Below, in pieces: positions 12,599-25,069 of a stretch of DNA of 64,000 nucleotides; position 1 is the stretch's first letter; the number at the start of each line of letters is the position of its first letter. Source of the stretch: Rhizopus arrhizus (Eukaryota; Mucoromycota; Mucoromycetes; Mucorales; Rhizopodaceae); assembly GCA_024220505.1 (NCBI GenBank), contig JAKZZE010000001.1, positions 2,294,001-2,358,000 of the forward strand, read 5' to 3'. Made by a program: the position numbers and the translations under genes. The notes below the pieces were generated by a model. The model did not search any database. It had not been told where the DNA came from and saw only the letters and a program-made list of their open reading frames with translations.

Positions 12599-13093
12599 AT
12601 GGTATGATTTCATATTCATTTTCATATCCTCCATTATAAGCTAAATTTGTTTCTTTATATATAGCCTGTACCTTTTGAATCACTTCTTCCTTTTGCTATT
12701 ATTACAGGTCTTTTTACTGTCACCGCCACAGGTTTAAACATTACAAGATATTATTCCAATGACAGAAAGGTATAGATATCGCAATACTAGGAAAGCGACA
12801 TATTATCTAATTACACAACGCATAATAGCCTACAAGATACGGTCTCGATCTTTGGGAAAAGCAAATGATGGAGCGTGATAGACGTTTGACTGGATCACTT
12901 AGAGGACAAACTGTAATTATTTTATAGTGTATATAACATTATGTTAACATTTTCTTTTCCACATATTAGTCTGAACCAATTGCACCAGCAGCATTTGCCA
13001 CAAACAGGTAATTGGAGGGAGAAATATTTAAACTTTATAATTTACACATTTTATTATAGCATCTGGTATTTGGAAAAGCAAAGAAACCACTAA
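12599..13093 (+). CDS. NADH:ubiquinone oxidoreductase MWFE/NUO-9.8 subunit (NDUFA1-like)
   Basis: Accessory subunit of mitochondrial complex I. I read five exons: 12599-12601 (the ATG alone), 12665-12769, 12829-12912, 12970-13007 and 13060-13093, giving about 87 residues. The N-terminus MPVPFESLLPFAIITGLF provides the single membrane segment. The core RYGLDLWEKQMMERDRRLTG matches the family hallmark (MERDRR-[IL]-[TS]-G) found in animal MWFE and Neurospora NUO-9.8. The end reads SIWYLEKQRNH. All introns are 51-63 bp with GT/AG ends and preserve the frame. The weakest point is the three-base first coding exon, though the ATG/GTATGA join is good and MPVPFE is the expected fungal start. Confidence 0.82.
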
Positions 13094-14231
13094 ATTACAT
13101 AGTACAGTTGATTAGAAAACAATAAAGACACGGAATTAGTTTGTTGTATGAATAGACGGTTGCTTACTGTTATTAAAAAGATGGATGAAGTTTCTCAAAT
13201 TTAATATTTTTTTGTGCATAGAAGCGTTTCTTTTTTTTTTTTTTTTTTTTTTCCCCTTTTGGTGGGACAAATGTTGTTTGATTTACGGTAGATATCATAT
13301 TTGCATAATTTTTGTTATATGCAGTATTACATGCTTTCTCTCAATTTCATTAAATGATGATCCAGTTTACGATAAAAATTGTTTGTTGTAGAATTTTAAA
13401 TATTAATAACGATTATAACAAGCGAGAATTATAATGAAAATCCAAACATAACAGAGATCATTTTACTGTCGGAGGTATATTTTATGTATAGGACTCTTAT
13501 CAAGGAGCTAGTGCCATTTTCAGGATTCTGAACAAAGGATATGAACACGTTTTATCACATACAATTTCCTGTTCTTTTATGAGCGATTAAAAACAAAAGT
13601 GAATTGTTTGTGAACCACATGGGCTACATTCACTATTAAATAAAATTTCATAAAAAACTTTATTTTTTTAATGTTTATAAATATTTGAATACATGTTTAT
13701 TCTTGCTTTTCTATACTTTTTTTTTTTTTTTTTTTTTTTTTGCAAACATGCTCATCCATACTCGCGTTTTAGGAACCCCGCTTATTTTAATGTCCAGCGT
13801 GCCTTAAAGATGTTTCATCTATTGCTAGAAAATAAAAAGAAAAAGAGCGGATCAAAGTAACTGACTGTTTACTATTCATACGAATATAAATTACAACTAA
13901 CTCTTCTATTGTGTATATAAGATGAATATAAATAAACCTAATGACACTCTGCAGGATACAGTTATTGTTTGTATTTGAATTTTAACTTTTATGATATCCT
14001 ACCCATGTTCATCTCTCCCTGATTATCTACAGAGAAAGGGGGTAACTCAAGAACAGAGTCGAAAGGAGTGAATGGCGCAAATTATTATGCACAAATATAG
14101 AAAAAATAGAGAGGTTCATAGGCTGAGTTTTATGATTCAATACCCGTTTATCGTTTCTTTTATTTATGACACTCTGTCCTATTCTTCTTTTTTCTTTTGC
14201 TTTCATTTCTTGATTTATTTTGTAGAAAAAA
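13094..14231. other. Intergenic, no gene supported
   Basis: Contains two long T runs (about 13231-13252 and 13719-13741) and A/T-rich sequence. It is the 3' flank of the complex I subunit gene and the promoter of the SulP gene. Small open frames on both strands at 14027-14272 are mirror images of low-complexity DNA. Confidence 0.5.
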
Positions 14232-16735
14232 ATGAGTACTTCTCCAAAAGAAAGGACCTTGGTCAACAGTAAGCTATAGAAATTATTATTAAGGAAATAT
14301 TTTTAATACCCTTCTGCTAAACAATTAGGTGCTCATTCCACTGTTCACCTTGACGACAGTAGCGATGAGGAAGAGCTTATTATACCTCACGGTAGCGAGG
14401 CACAATCTCTCTTAGGTCTTGAGCAGCATATACCTCGATACATGACTGCATCTCCTTGTAAATATAATGATGAAAATAAATTCCAAGATACTAAACATTC
14501 CTTAGTACCTTCTGCTAGAATCAATGACAGCTCGCCTAAGGATGCTTGGGGCAAATTTAAAGTTAGATCAAAATATTATCTTCCTATACTGGAATGGTTA
14601 CCTCGTTACCGTTTCTCTTTATTCTGGGGCGACCTTATTGCTGGTATTACCTTATCTTGTTTACTTATTCCTCAAGGGTTATCTTATGCTACAGCTTTGT
14701 GTAAGCTTGAGGCTATTCATGGACTATATGCCATTGCTTTTCCAGCTGTTACCTACGCTATCTTTGGCATGTCAAGGTAAGAAATAGAGTGAAATAGGAA
14801 TATGTGTAATTAATCTCATTAATTCTAGACAAATATCTGTTGGACCTGAAGCTACTCTATCTTTGTTGGTTGGGTCATCCATTGCACAATTAAACAATGA
14901 CGACACAATCCATGTAGACCCACTGGCCTGGGCATGCTTGATGACTATTTTTGTAGGAATCTTTACCTTCCTATTAGGCATCTTTCGGTTAGGATTCTTG
15001 GACAGTTTGATGAGCAGAGCTCTTTTACGTGGTTTTATCTCTGGTGTAGGTCTTGTTGTCGCACTTCAACAGGGCATTATCTTGCTTGGTCTTGTTACAC
15101 TAAGTGAAGAGAAAGGTATCACTGAAGCCTCTAGCTCCGTCGCTCGTTTGTTATTTTTGATTAAAAATATTGAATATTCTCACGCACTTACAACATCTGT
15201 CTCGGCCGTATCTGTTTCTTTCTTGATGTTCTCTCGTATTACAAAGTCAAAACTAGCAAGGTTCAAATGGTTCCAATTGGTTCCTGAAGTACTCTTGGTT
15301 GTTGTTGTTTCGTCTATTTTGACCTATATCTTTGACTGGGAAAATAAAGGGTTGGCCATTCTTGGTAATATTGATGCCAAGGGTATTCCATTACCCTCCA
15401 TTCCTGTCTTTCCTGATCACAAGCATATGAAAGATTTATTGGTTACTTCTGCTATGATTGCTATCATTGGCTTTGTAGAATCCGTTGTGATCTCAAAGAC
15501 TTATTCAAGCAAGCACAATTATTCTGTCAGTGCGAACCGAGAGTTAGTTGCTTTGGGTGTTGCCAACATGGTGAGTGGACTCTTCCAAGGAATCCCTGCA
15601 TTCGGCTCGGTAAGTTTTCAAAACTCCCTTTACTACCCTCCTTCTCTGTTTCCTCTTTCCTGATATAAGAGGCAAATAAGATATGTCAATAATTATATTG
15701 ACGGTCTCCCTAATACTCTGAATTATAATTTCCCCTTATACTAACTGGATATATAAGGTTGCACGTAGTAAGATTAATGACAAAGCAGGGGCTCGAACTC
15801 AAATGGCAGGACTTATTGCAGGTGTGGGGGCACTTGTAGCCATTTTCTTTTTATTACCTTACTTTTATTATTTACCAAAGTGTGTTCTTTCAAGCATCAT
15901 CTTTGTTGCTGTTTTGTCTTTACTTGGTGAATTACCTGAAGATCTTCACTTTATTTTCAAAATTGGTGCCTGGCGAGATCTTGGGTTACTGATGGTCACT
16001 TTCCTGGCTACAATCATGATTTCTTTAGAGTTTGGTACTCTTCTGGCTGTTACCCTTTCACTTCTCCTAACAATTAAAGAAACGAGTTATCCCCGTATTT
16101 CAATCATGGTAAAGGAAATCAAAGCTTTTGAGGAGAAGGACTAATTCGATTGAAAATATATAGGGACGTGTCAAGGGAAATAATAAGAAATTTAGACCTA
16201 TTCAAGATGATCCAGACGTAGTTGAACATATAGAAGAAGTTCTCATTGTAAGAATCGAGGAGCCTTTATTCTTTGCAAATACCGGTCAGTTTTAAATATG
16301 TATGTTTATTTATATTCATTGTAACGCAGCTCGATAGGACAACTCAAGGACAGACTACGCCGCTTAGAGCAATTTGGTGACATGTCTATTCATCCTTCTG
16401 AAAGTCCTCGTTTAGGTGGTTTATCTTATGTGATATTTGATGCTGATAACATGCCCTATATCGATGCTAGGTAAAAAATTATGCTGAACAAAAAGGAAAC
16501 ATGTCATTTATACTGTAGTAGTGCAATTCAAATCTTGCAAGAAGTAGTTGAAGCATACCATGCTAGAAAAGTGAAAGTCTCTTTTGTTAGACTTAGAGAA
16601 CGTCCAATGGAGTTGTTTAGAAAATCAGGTCTGTTAGGATTAGTTGGGCAAGCAAATCTCTTTAAAAAAGTGTCTGATGCGATCGAAGCGATTGAGAAGG
16701 ATATGACTAATCCAAGCATGACTATTCCCCTTTAA
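14232..16735 (+). CDS. SulP family anion (sulfate) transporter with STAS domain
   Basis: Seven exons (14232-14268, 14329-14776, 14829-15609, 15758-16108, 16164-16284, 16338-16470, 16519-16735) encode about 695 residues, a normal SulP length. After an acidic Ser-rich cytosolic N-terminus comes the SulP core: GDLIAGITLSCLLIPQGLSY, then AIFGMSRQISVGPEATLSLL, and about 12 hydrophobic segments. The C-terminal third is a STAS domain (SYVIFDADNMPYIDASAIQI). The overall look is closer to fungal YPR003C-type putative sulfate transporters than to the high-affinity Sul1/Sul2 permeases. That subfamily assignment is from memory of the family and is tentative. Intron 5 has an unusual GTCAGT donor and skips a first AG to avoid a stop. 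Confidence 0.9.
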
Positions 16736-17882
16736 CATGTGGACACATAGAGATACCCTTTTTAATTTATAACGTTTTTTATTCTGAGATTTCTTGTCTT
16801 TAATAAAACAATCTATTGAATTTATTGACGTGTGTGTGTGTGCCCCCTCCCCTCTTCCCCTCTTCTTCCCCTGTATAATTATGAATATTGTGAAATTATA
16901 GTGACATCGACAATCTATTCTTTCTTTGTATTATGCTCAATATGGCATACTGACTTCATGAGGATAAAAAAGCAGAAACAATATATGATAATAATATCTA
17001 TTGACATACACTCATATACAAAGTATATGAAGAAGAATAGTTACTGTTAGAGTTCAAGTACATGTCCACAGAATGGTATCATTCCACTTTATTCAAAGCA
17101 ACAATAAAGCTTTTAGCCGAATGAGGTACAAGGCATACACATATATTTTTAATGAATGGTTTCTTCCTTTCTAACATAAAAGAATCTCGGTGTTAATCCT
17201 TTTATGGACAATTTAATGCGCACTTGTTCCTGCATATGAAGTTATAGTATTCAAATTCAAATCCATTCAAAGAAACATGTGTATGTGATTTAGCAAACAT
17301 ATTTCGATGTATTTTTTTTTTCATTAGTCTCCCCTTTCTCACCCCTTCTTACAGAAAGAATTTTTTTTTATCTTTTTTATATCTATTTTAATGGAAGCAG
17401 CTAAACATAGAAATAGGATTTTTCTCCTAAAGTATTAGAAAGGGGTTAAATATAGAACATTCATAAGCTTGTCATTTTATACAAACATATATATTCATAT
17501 AAACAACAATAAAAAAAAACGCCTGAAAATAAAGTTAACATTAATTAACCACAGACATGTTAACCTCCTATTGTTTTATTGAATTAGCTGTAATAAATAG
17601 TTCAACTTTTTTTATATTTCTTTTTATTCAATCCTCTTTTGGACCCTTTTTTGCTCTATTGTCAAGTAATAAATTAATATAAACAAGTAAACTTTTTCCT
17701 TGCTGGTCCTTTCATCCCCTTCTTTTCAACCCAATTATACAATAAGACAGGTATTGAAACATCATCCAATTGCAATATCTGGTGACTTTTTTTTTATTGG
17801 TAATGTCAGTTGTATTCTTCCTCCTTTAATAACTAATGTATATAAAAACTTAGATTATTTATTGCCCCACCTTCTTATTATT
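16736..17882. other. Intergenic, no gene supported
   Basis: AT-rich 3' flank of the SulP gene, containing a (TG)n stretch at about 16829-16841 and C/T-rich tracts. No coding signal was recognised on either strand. Confidence 0.45.
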
Positions 17883-18071
17883 ATGCAACTTTTATCTGAC
17901 ATATTCGCGAACTGGAGAAGACCACGTCCTCAGAATCCTAAACCGCGTCCACAGCCACTACCTGAACCAAGGCCTCACCAACAGTTATTTGATAGATTAA
18001 ATGTGAAACTAAAATGGATTCCTTTCGTCTCTTGCTGTACTTGTTCTGCTGTAGTGACTCAACTACAGTAG
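17883..18071 (+). CDS. Possible small Pro/Arg-rich protein (62 aa), hypothetical
   Basis: An ATG-initiated frame of 62 codons (MQLLSDIFANWRRPRPQN...). It has a Pro/Arg/Gln-rich centre (PKPRPQPLPEPRPHQQ) and a C-terminal Cys patch (CCTCSAVVTQLQ). Its base composition is clearly less AT-rich than the flanks, which is the main reason to take it seriously. The open frame continues upstream of the ATG without another Met. It could be the last exon of a split gene. No family is recognised. Confidence 0.35.
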   Translation: MQLLSDIFANWRRPRPQNPKPRPQPLPEPRPHQQLFDRLNVKLKWIPFVSCCTCSAVVTQLQ

Positions 18072-18805
18072 AACTCTCGCCGAATATATATGCAGACTTT
18101 TATCTTAGATCAAACATTAAACATTCCTTTGTAGTCATTATTTCTTTATTTACATTTTGATTATCTTTTCTTATTCTTTATACTTTTGAAATGCATTATG
18201 ATCATATTACTTTCTTATTCTTCATGCTTTTTTTTGTCCTACCAACTTTTTTTTAAATTCAACCCTGTGTAATCTCTTCTACCATTTTATGTGTTTTTTT
18301 TTATCTTTAAAATTATTACATTAAAAGAAAAATATGTAAATTTATGCTATAAATTAATAACAAGCAACCTTATATCAAATTTATATAAAATCTTTAAATA
18401 GTTTCAAGATATTGTCATTTTAAAATAATTTACGGAATTGATTCCGTAATTCTACTTTTGAAAATGAGAAAAAGAAGCCGCCCTGTTGTGTTACTTGCAA
18501 ATGGCATGGATGTTCGAATATTTGTTACATGTACCTAATTTTTATGATCCAACTGGTAAAATGACCATCATATTCACCCCTAAATTTCTTTTCGGATTTA
18601 AATTTTTTTTGTTATTTGTGTTTAATAACCCTATTCATTTTATATCTTATCTTTTTTGTATTAACTTTAGGAAATAAAATAAGTTTTTTATTGTGTCTGT
18701 AAGAAAACGCCCTTAAATGTTTTAAAAAAATGTGCAACGTATTTTAATATCCGATCAGTAGCAAAAAAGACACTTTTTATGCCCACGTTTTTTTCTTTGT
18801 ATACA
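18072..18805. other. Intergenic, no gene supported
   Basis: Strongly AT-rich stretch. A short open frame at 18486-18677 is Phe/Ile-rich and has no family signal. This is the upstream region of the small Q-rich coiled-coil gene. Confidence 0.45.
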
Positions 18806-19364
18806 ATGTCTACAGAAGAATCAGTAACAATAAATAAAACTTCAGATCGTCAAAGTCATTTACGATCACTAAAAGATCGCTTAGAAAAGTACAAAACTAA
18901 AAACAAAGAAATTGTAAATAGCTTGACATTATGATTCACATTAATCACAAAAGCTAATCAAAAGATTTTAGACTCAAAAAGAGGCTGAAGAGGAAGCAAG
19001 ACTCTTGGAAAAAGAAAGAATAAGAAGGCAAGAAGAAGAGCGTCTAGAAGCAGAAAGAAGAATTTTATTAGAGGAGTTGAAGAAAGCAGAATTACAAAAG
19101 GCAATGTTACCTACTATACCACAAGGTAAAAAAAATGAGGCTTTTCTTTATTCTTTCAATAAACACTTTATCACAGTAACCCAACCACAGCCTCAAACCG
19201 TACTTCAATTACAATTGGAACTGCAGCAACAATTACAAAGACAGCAGCAACAACCACAACCACAGCTACAGCAACAAACAATGTTAGCCAATCCTTTATC
19301 TTTTGGATACCCTACAACAATTACAGAAAAAGAGGCTATTAATTGGTTAAAAAATAGTTTTTAA
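18806..19364 (+). CDS. Small coiled-coil, glutamine-rich protein, unknown function
   Basis: Exons 18806-18913, 18972-19125 and 19177-19364 give about 149 residues starting MSTEESVTINKTSDRQ. Residues about 35-80 form a highly charged single helix (EEEARLLEKERIRRQEEERL) and are followed by a Gln-rich segment (ELQQQLQRQQQQPQPQLQQQ). The end is NPLSFGYPTTITEKEAINWL. The second intron (51 bp, GTAAAA...CACAG) is a multiple of three and stop-free, so a retained-intron form with 17 extra residues would also be in frame. I favour splicing because the insert is unlike its surroundings. No family is recognised. Confidence 0.6.
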
Positions 19365-21907
19365 TCTCTCCAATGTATATTGTATTCTCAAAACTATGCA
19401 CATTTTGTCACTTTCATGTTTTATAATTTATTGAAAATAAACTATTTGTCCCTATCATCTTTTAATACCGAGTAGACTAGAAGTACAAAATTTTTATTAA
19501 GATGCATTAAATAGGTTATATATTCATGTAAGACTACACTATTTTTCTTTTTTCTTTTTACAATTTAAATAATGAGGTATTAGCAGTATTTCTATTGTTT
19601 TTAAGTGCTTCTCCTTTTGTTCATGTGTAATGCTTTCTATCCCCCCCCTTTTTTTTTTCTTTTATATCATTGGATTCAGCATTCAATACTTTGCACTGAC
19701 AAAAGATAATTTTTCTTTTTCGAACAACAAATGAGATATGTTATAAAGCAAACATACAGTGCATAGATGCTTAACATAATTCATGTGTATCAAATAAATA
19801 ATATGTGAACATATGGTGTTGTAAAACTGGATAAAGATAAACAATTTTTTAATATCAATTGAACCAAATTAAATATGTCCTCCTGAACAAAAAGTTGGAT
19901 TCTTCTCATAAGCAAAGGCTATAATGAGCACAGTTATTTCATTTTGGATAGTTCCCTTTGTATACATTATACGTCTATTTTTGTATTTATTATATAAAAT
20001 GTATATACATGTAATGGGGCTGGTATAATAGTAAACATTTTAAATTCTATTTGTTTTTATTTGCTTTCTTAAATTTATGACAAATGTATCCATCATGAAT
20101 CCAAGCTATCATCCCACACTCTTATATATTGCAATTGCCGAAAAGTAATGATAGCTACACGTAATGCCACTAGTTTTGGGGTACCCTTTATTGATTTTTT
20201 CTTTGAAAAAGTCATCATCACAGTTTAAAAATATTCTATTTAAGCATGTCTACTTGCATTTCTAATAGAATAATGTTTCTTAATTATGATGAATTCCGTG
20301 CTGTCTCATAAAAATGACTGTCGTAAAAGAAAGGTACGGTTATAGTGAACAATAAATGCAGTTAATCCTCTAAAGCCCCTTGTAGCATTAAAAATATACA
20401 AGATCGGTGAATTATGGCTCACTTTATGGTATATGTAACTCAGTTTCTAATAAACATGCCAGACTTGAAATGAATACGTAAATATATATGGTAAATGACT
20501 GCTTCTCACTACTGCGGTTGCTGCTATATAATGTAGAAAATGTGCATGTTTCTGGGGAGATCTATCTCATTTTGATGTTGTAAATAGCTATCCCTGATAC
20601 CAGAAGCAATTGAATACCATCAATGCCCAGAAAAAAACGACCCCGTACAACATGCTTGATTTATACCCTATTATGGACATCTGAAATGCTTCAAATTGAC
20701 TGGTTACATAAAAGAAAGCAAAATGAGTAAATCTCTTGCCGATTTTTTTTTGATAGGAAATTGGGCAAAAAACATCACTCTTATAAAAAAGACTTGTCAA
20801 CTGCATCCCAAAAAATATCACGTCGTTTATACAACTTTGCGATCTGACCAATGAAAGTATATTATATTTGACTCTTAATATACTACAAAACAAAATAAAA
20901 GCTTTGTTTTATAGATAGTTGCAATATGTAATGACTCTTTGTATTTTGCGTTTTGCCGGTGAAGAGGGAATTGCTTTATTACTGCTTTATCGGACTTTTA
21001 CAGGAAGATGCTCGTGTACTTTGACATTCAAAGTACAGATTGACAATAAAACTGTTTACGTACATAACACTAGACTTTAGAAATAAAAACCTGCAAGAAG
21101 AAAAAGGGTATGCAAAATAAAATAAAAAAAAATAAAAAAAAAAACAAAAAACAAAAAACTGTCAGCGTAATAGCGTCTTATCCTAAAGTTAGTATTACTT
21201 GAGTTTGAAGGGTATTTTTTATTCTCTAACTTTCCGAGTAGTTTCCAGCAGAACGGGACCCTTTTCGCAATGTCACACTATCCTCTTTTAGATTCGGATC
21301 GTATCGATTTGTTGCTCATGATGACCACTCATGTACGTTATCAAGAATCCACAGCAACAAATCAAGCATGTTATCAGTCATGTGTGTGTGTTTTCTAAAA
21401 TTTTAAAGAGGCTTGAAAATAAAGTAACCCTCTGCTTGAACGCACAAGTCAATGCTTTAACGTTAGCAATTCGCCATGAGAGATACAATCAGTAGAAATT
21501 TATGTTTAAACTCCTTTAACACTAAATTTGTATAAATTTTCTATTTTTGAAGAAATAAAAGCGAATACTATACTACAGAGGAGCACTATTGAGTGTATTA
21601 GCTTACATTTAAAATTTATAAACAAAAGTAACTGTATAAATTATAACAGATCTCTCATCTTTTTTATAATAAACATCAAAAATTTCCATATTGTGTACCC
21701 TCACAGTAAGGTAGTGACTGTTCCTCAGAAATTTTTTATGTTTATTGGCCAATTTTATAAAAATATTCTGTTTAGGGTGTACCTTATTAGTTACGTGATC
21801 TCTTGATGTCAGCATATAAATAAGTTTGCTGTTTTTTTTGTTTATTTATTTCAATAAAGAAAACATATATATCGAGTACTAAATACTGGATATTTTAAAG
21901 CTCCAAG
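19365..21907. other. Long AT-rich intergenic region
   Basis: About 2.5 kb without supported genes. It contains C9-T10 homopolymers near 19640-19660 and an A-rich block at 21117-21160. Open frames at 20588-20893 and 21528-21815 lack any family signal or coding composition. The last few hundred bases are the ZIP transporter promoter. Confidence 0.45.
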
Positions 21908-23162
21908 ATGATAGAATACTGTTTACTATCCATTTTATTATTAATAAATCAAGCCTTTGCTCAAGACGGTAAAATAAAGTAAAAATGTCAATTGATTTGT
22001 TCTAATCGTTATATTCCTCTCCACCTCAATTAGACTCTTCAGCTGCTGCTTCCTCTGAAGAAGATCAATGTGCATCTTCAACAATAGAAGAATACAATCT
22101 CGGTCTTCGAGTTGGTTCAATTTTTATCATTTTGGCTACAACTGCCATTGGAACATATGCACCCATTCTTTTACATCGTATCAGTCCTTACAAGCAAGGT
22201 GACATTCGTGATTGGATCTTGACTGTGGGAAAGTTCTGTAAAGTAGACTGTTTCTTTATTTATAAACAATTTTCTAATACTTTTGAATAGTCGGTACAGG
22301 TGTCATTCTTGCCACTGCCTTTGTTCATATGTTACCTGATGCTCTCGAAAATTTTTCAAGCCCATGTTTAACACAAGGATGGCTATCTTATGGAGCATTT
22401 GCTGGTGTATTCTGTATGATTGCCTCCTTTGCCCTTCAATTATTAGAGGTTGCCTCTGTCTCCCACATGAACAAACTACGTAGACTGCAGCAAGAAAGAG
22501 CCGATGTGGAGTTTGGCCAAGCAAAAGACGATAACAATAATGACAAGCTTCATATTGATGCCTATTCTGTGAGCACAAAAGGAACAGCAGCTCCAGGTGT
22601 ATCAGGATGTGATAATGCCCATCACATTGGTGATGAACACGGTCATACCCATGGTGTGTTCCTTGAAGGCGACGAAGCTTTGAAACATATTGGAACATAT
22701 ATCTTGGAACTTGGTATCATTATGCACTCTATTTTGATTGGTATCACCTTAGCTGTGACAGACAAAAATGAATTTACTACCCTCTTGATTGCCCTTGTCT
22801 TTCATCAGTTTTTTGAAGGTATGGCCTTGGGTACTCGATTGAATGAATTGAAACACAAACACTGGTACCAGCCTATCATGATGGGCTTGCTTTATGTTTG
22901 TATGACACCTATTGGTATTGCTATTGGTATTGGTATTCGCAGTTCATTTAACAGTAACTCTTTCTCTTTTGTCTTGTCCCAAGCCATCCTTGATTCACTC
23001 TCTGCTGGTATCCTTCTTTACAATGCCTATGTCTCGCTCATGAGTATGGAAATTAGCCATAACCATGCTTTCCACAATGCAAGTACTGGCCGTAAAATAT
23101 GCTGCTTTCTCTCTATGTACATTGGTGCTGGTTTAATGTCATTAATTGGTGAATGGGCCTAA
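21908..23162 (+). CDS. ZIP family zinc/iron transporter
   Basis: Moves Zn2+ or Fe2+ into the cytosol across the plasma or an organelle membrane. Exons 21908-21968, 22034-22237 and 22291-23162 encode about 378 residues, the usual size. A signal-peptide-like start (MIEYCLLSILLLINQAFAQD) precedes an acidic extracellular segment and TM1. The loop between TM3 and TM4 is His-rich (HHIGDEHGHTHGVF). TM4 has the metal-site motif HSILIG and TM5 has HQFFEGMALG, both hallmark ZIP positions. The C-terminus ends GAGLMSLIGEWA, as in yeast Zrt1/Zrt2-like proteins. Metal specificity cannot be read from the sequence. Confidence 0.93.
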
Positions 23163-23280
23163 GAGAGTTATCTTTAATTTATTTTTTGTCTTTATATTTA
23201 ATAACAAAATTATTATTTACCCTATACTATTTATCTTTGTAGAAAAGTGAACTTGAAGTTAAATAAAAACTACACAGCTC

Positions 23281-23281
<1 letters not shown>

Positions 23282-23311
<30 letters not shown>
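23282..23311 (+). repeat. A30 homopolymer
   Basis: An uninterrupted poly(A) tract just downstream of the ZIP gene, at the left border of the first mobile-element island. Length is likely unreliable in an assembly. Confidence 0.9.
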
Positions 23312-23314
<3 letters not shown>

Positions 23315-23521
23315 AGATATTTTATTTATTAAACCCAAGTGGGCACGCAGTATTTTTATACTAATTTTGCCCGGGTCAGTTCAAAAAGTGAAAGAAGTAT
23401 CTAAAAACCCCTCTGGGATTGAGGGTAAAAAAGTTATAGTTTGAAGAAAGGGGACAGAGAAATGGATCTCAGAAAGAGAGGCTACTGAGAAAACAGTAAG
23501 TAGATCCCATGTGTTTTTGAC

Positions 23522-23882
23522 GGGAGATGATCATTTCTTTTGCTTTCGCTTATCAATGGATAAAGACTCGGGAACAGAAACAAACATGCCAAAGAAAGCA
23601 AAGTTAGGCGCAAGACGTCATTATCGACATCAACCAAAAAGTGAACACGCATTAAAGCTGCTGATGTCCATTGGTGCATCGACAATGTAGCCAATCTGTC
23701 TGTCCAAACATTTGCGATCACGTTCAAGCACTATGACCGCCAGCATTGTCATTCGCGTTACAATATAATCTTGGACTCTCATATACCAGAAGAGCACAGA
23801 AGTCGACTTCAAGACTAATTTGAAACATGGCGAAAAACCATAGACTGTACTGAGTTTTGGCGTAACCAACGACGCGCCCAAG
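23522..23882 (+). repeat. Left arm of a long inverted repeat
   Basis: The 361 bases here are the reverse complement of 25789-26150, differing by a single base in an A run (AAACAAAC versus AAACAAAAC). Similarity ends sharply at both sides (GGGAGATGATC on the outside, CGCGCCCAAG on the inside). The arm carries the 5' part of a repeat-family gene read on plus. Confidence 0.9.
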
Positions 23883-24421
23883 CTTTAGCAGAAGCAAATG
23901 ACAACTGCTCAGAGGCTGCGAGCAATCTTTTGATTTCCAACACTCAAGAGATCAAGTAATCCGTGGCGAAGTATCATGTGCCTGAACCAGCGCCTGTAAC
24001 CATGACTTTGCAAGCACCTACCACACCAGTTGGCCACCCAGGCACGTCTGTCCCACCAGTCCTAGCAACCACAGGCACACCTGTCTCACAATCACTATCA
24101 CCATCAATAGCAGACACACTTGTTTCAACACCAAGCAAAGACAAGCTCGATTCATCAGCGCCAGCGTCAGCAACTAAGGTAAAGCGCCATGACCAATCAC
24201 AATCAAGAATTAATCATGAGCGATTCTCCAGAAGCCTTCTCCTTTTTTTTTTACGTTGCCATGACAAATTCTTTTATACTTGGTTGCCATGTGTGCAAGC
24301 AACAAGATTTTAACGAGAAACGTGCACTTCGAAATCATCTTCGCCGAATTCATAATATTGAAGTTCCTCCTGTGTCATGTTTTGACATGTCAATAAGATA
24401 CAGTCTTATCATTCTGGACTA
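23522..24421 (+). pseudogene. Decayed repeat-family gene, copy A (N-terminus, Pro/Thr linker, C2H2-like finger)
   Basis: Read on plus, the frame starting near MPKKAKLGARRHYRHQ is broken by a frameshift after SEHALK. It resumes as AADVHWCIDNVANLSVQ and hits TAA after RSRLQD, then continues FETWRKTIDCTEFW...RRAQALAEAND to a stop near 23959. A Pro/Thr/Ser-rich stretch follows (23963-24180). After another frame change comes GCHVCKQQDFNEKRALRNHL RRIH, a C-x2-C...H-x4-H finger-like motif, at about 24270-24360. The pieces look like one multi-domain protein disrupted by at least two frameshifts and stops. I recognise this as a multicopy type common in Mucorales genomes from general impression only; its function is not known to me. 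Confidence 0.5.
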
Positions 24422-25069
24422 AATCTTTACAAATGAGTTTGAATAAGAATAGATCCTGATAGTTAGTAATTACCCTGAATAATATGTTTCAGTTTATATC
24501 TAGCCAATTTGTAATTAACAATAGCTTATAAAATCTTTCTTATGTTGAGTCATATAGGTCGTGGATAATATTATCCTTCAATCCCAACTCTTGTTCAAAC
24601 TAATATAAATAGCCTTGAAATCTTTCTTTAATAAAAGTATTCGACTTTAGAACTATTGTTCGGTCTCGTTAATTCTTCTTTATCCTATTTTAAATACTTA
24701 AAACACTTCATCCTGGAAGAAAAGGTGTTGCACGCAAGAGTTGTGCTGGTTAATGCGAACAGCTTCCATCTAACGGCACCAACTGGCTCGTCATTCAAAG
24801 CGACTGCAAGGTATAAGCATACAAATTACACATATCAGTTACGCGAAAAAATAACAAAAGAAAAGAGATAAAAAACAATAGTGACAACCTATAAGCGTGG
24901 TCCCATTATAGACTATCAATTGAATACTAACTGTTATTATGGATCGTTAATATACAATTTGTTGATGATTTATTTAAGTCGATTATGTCCATTAGGCATA
25001 ATGACTATTCTGTTTTTTATGGAACATTGTCTTCAAACATCAGTATATAAAAAAAGCGGAGATGGGGAA
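24422..25069. other. Spacer between the two truncated repeat-gene copies
   Basis: AT-rich sequence inside the inverted repeat. Two plus-strand open frames (24656-24871 and 24881-25117) have no recognised family. Nothing else is supported. Confidence 0.4.

Noticed and set aside
23630..23881. 83-residue open frame on minus, identical to one on plus at 25790-26041
   Set aside because: Both are antisense frames of the inverted-repeat arms; the other strand carries the protein-like frame with W/Y/C-containing motifs.
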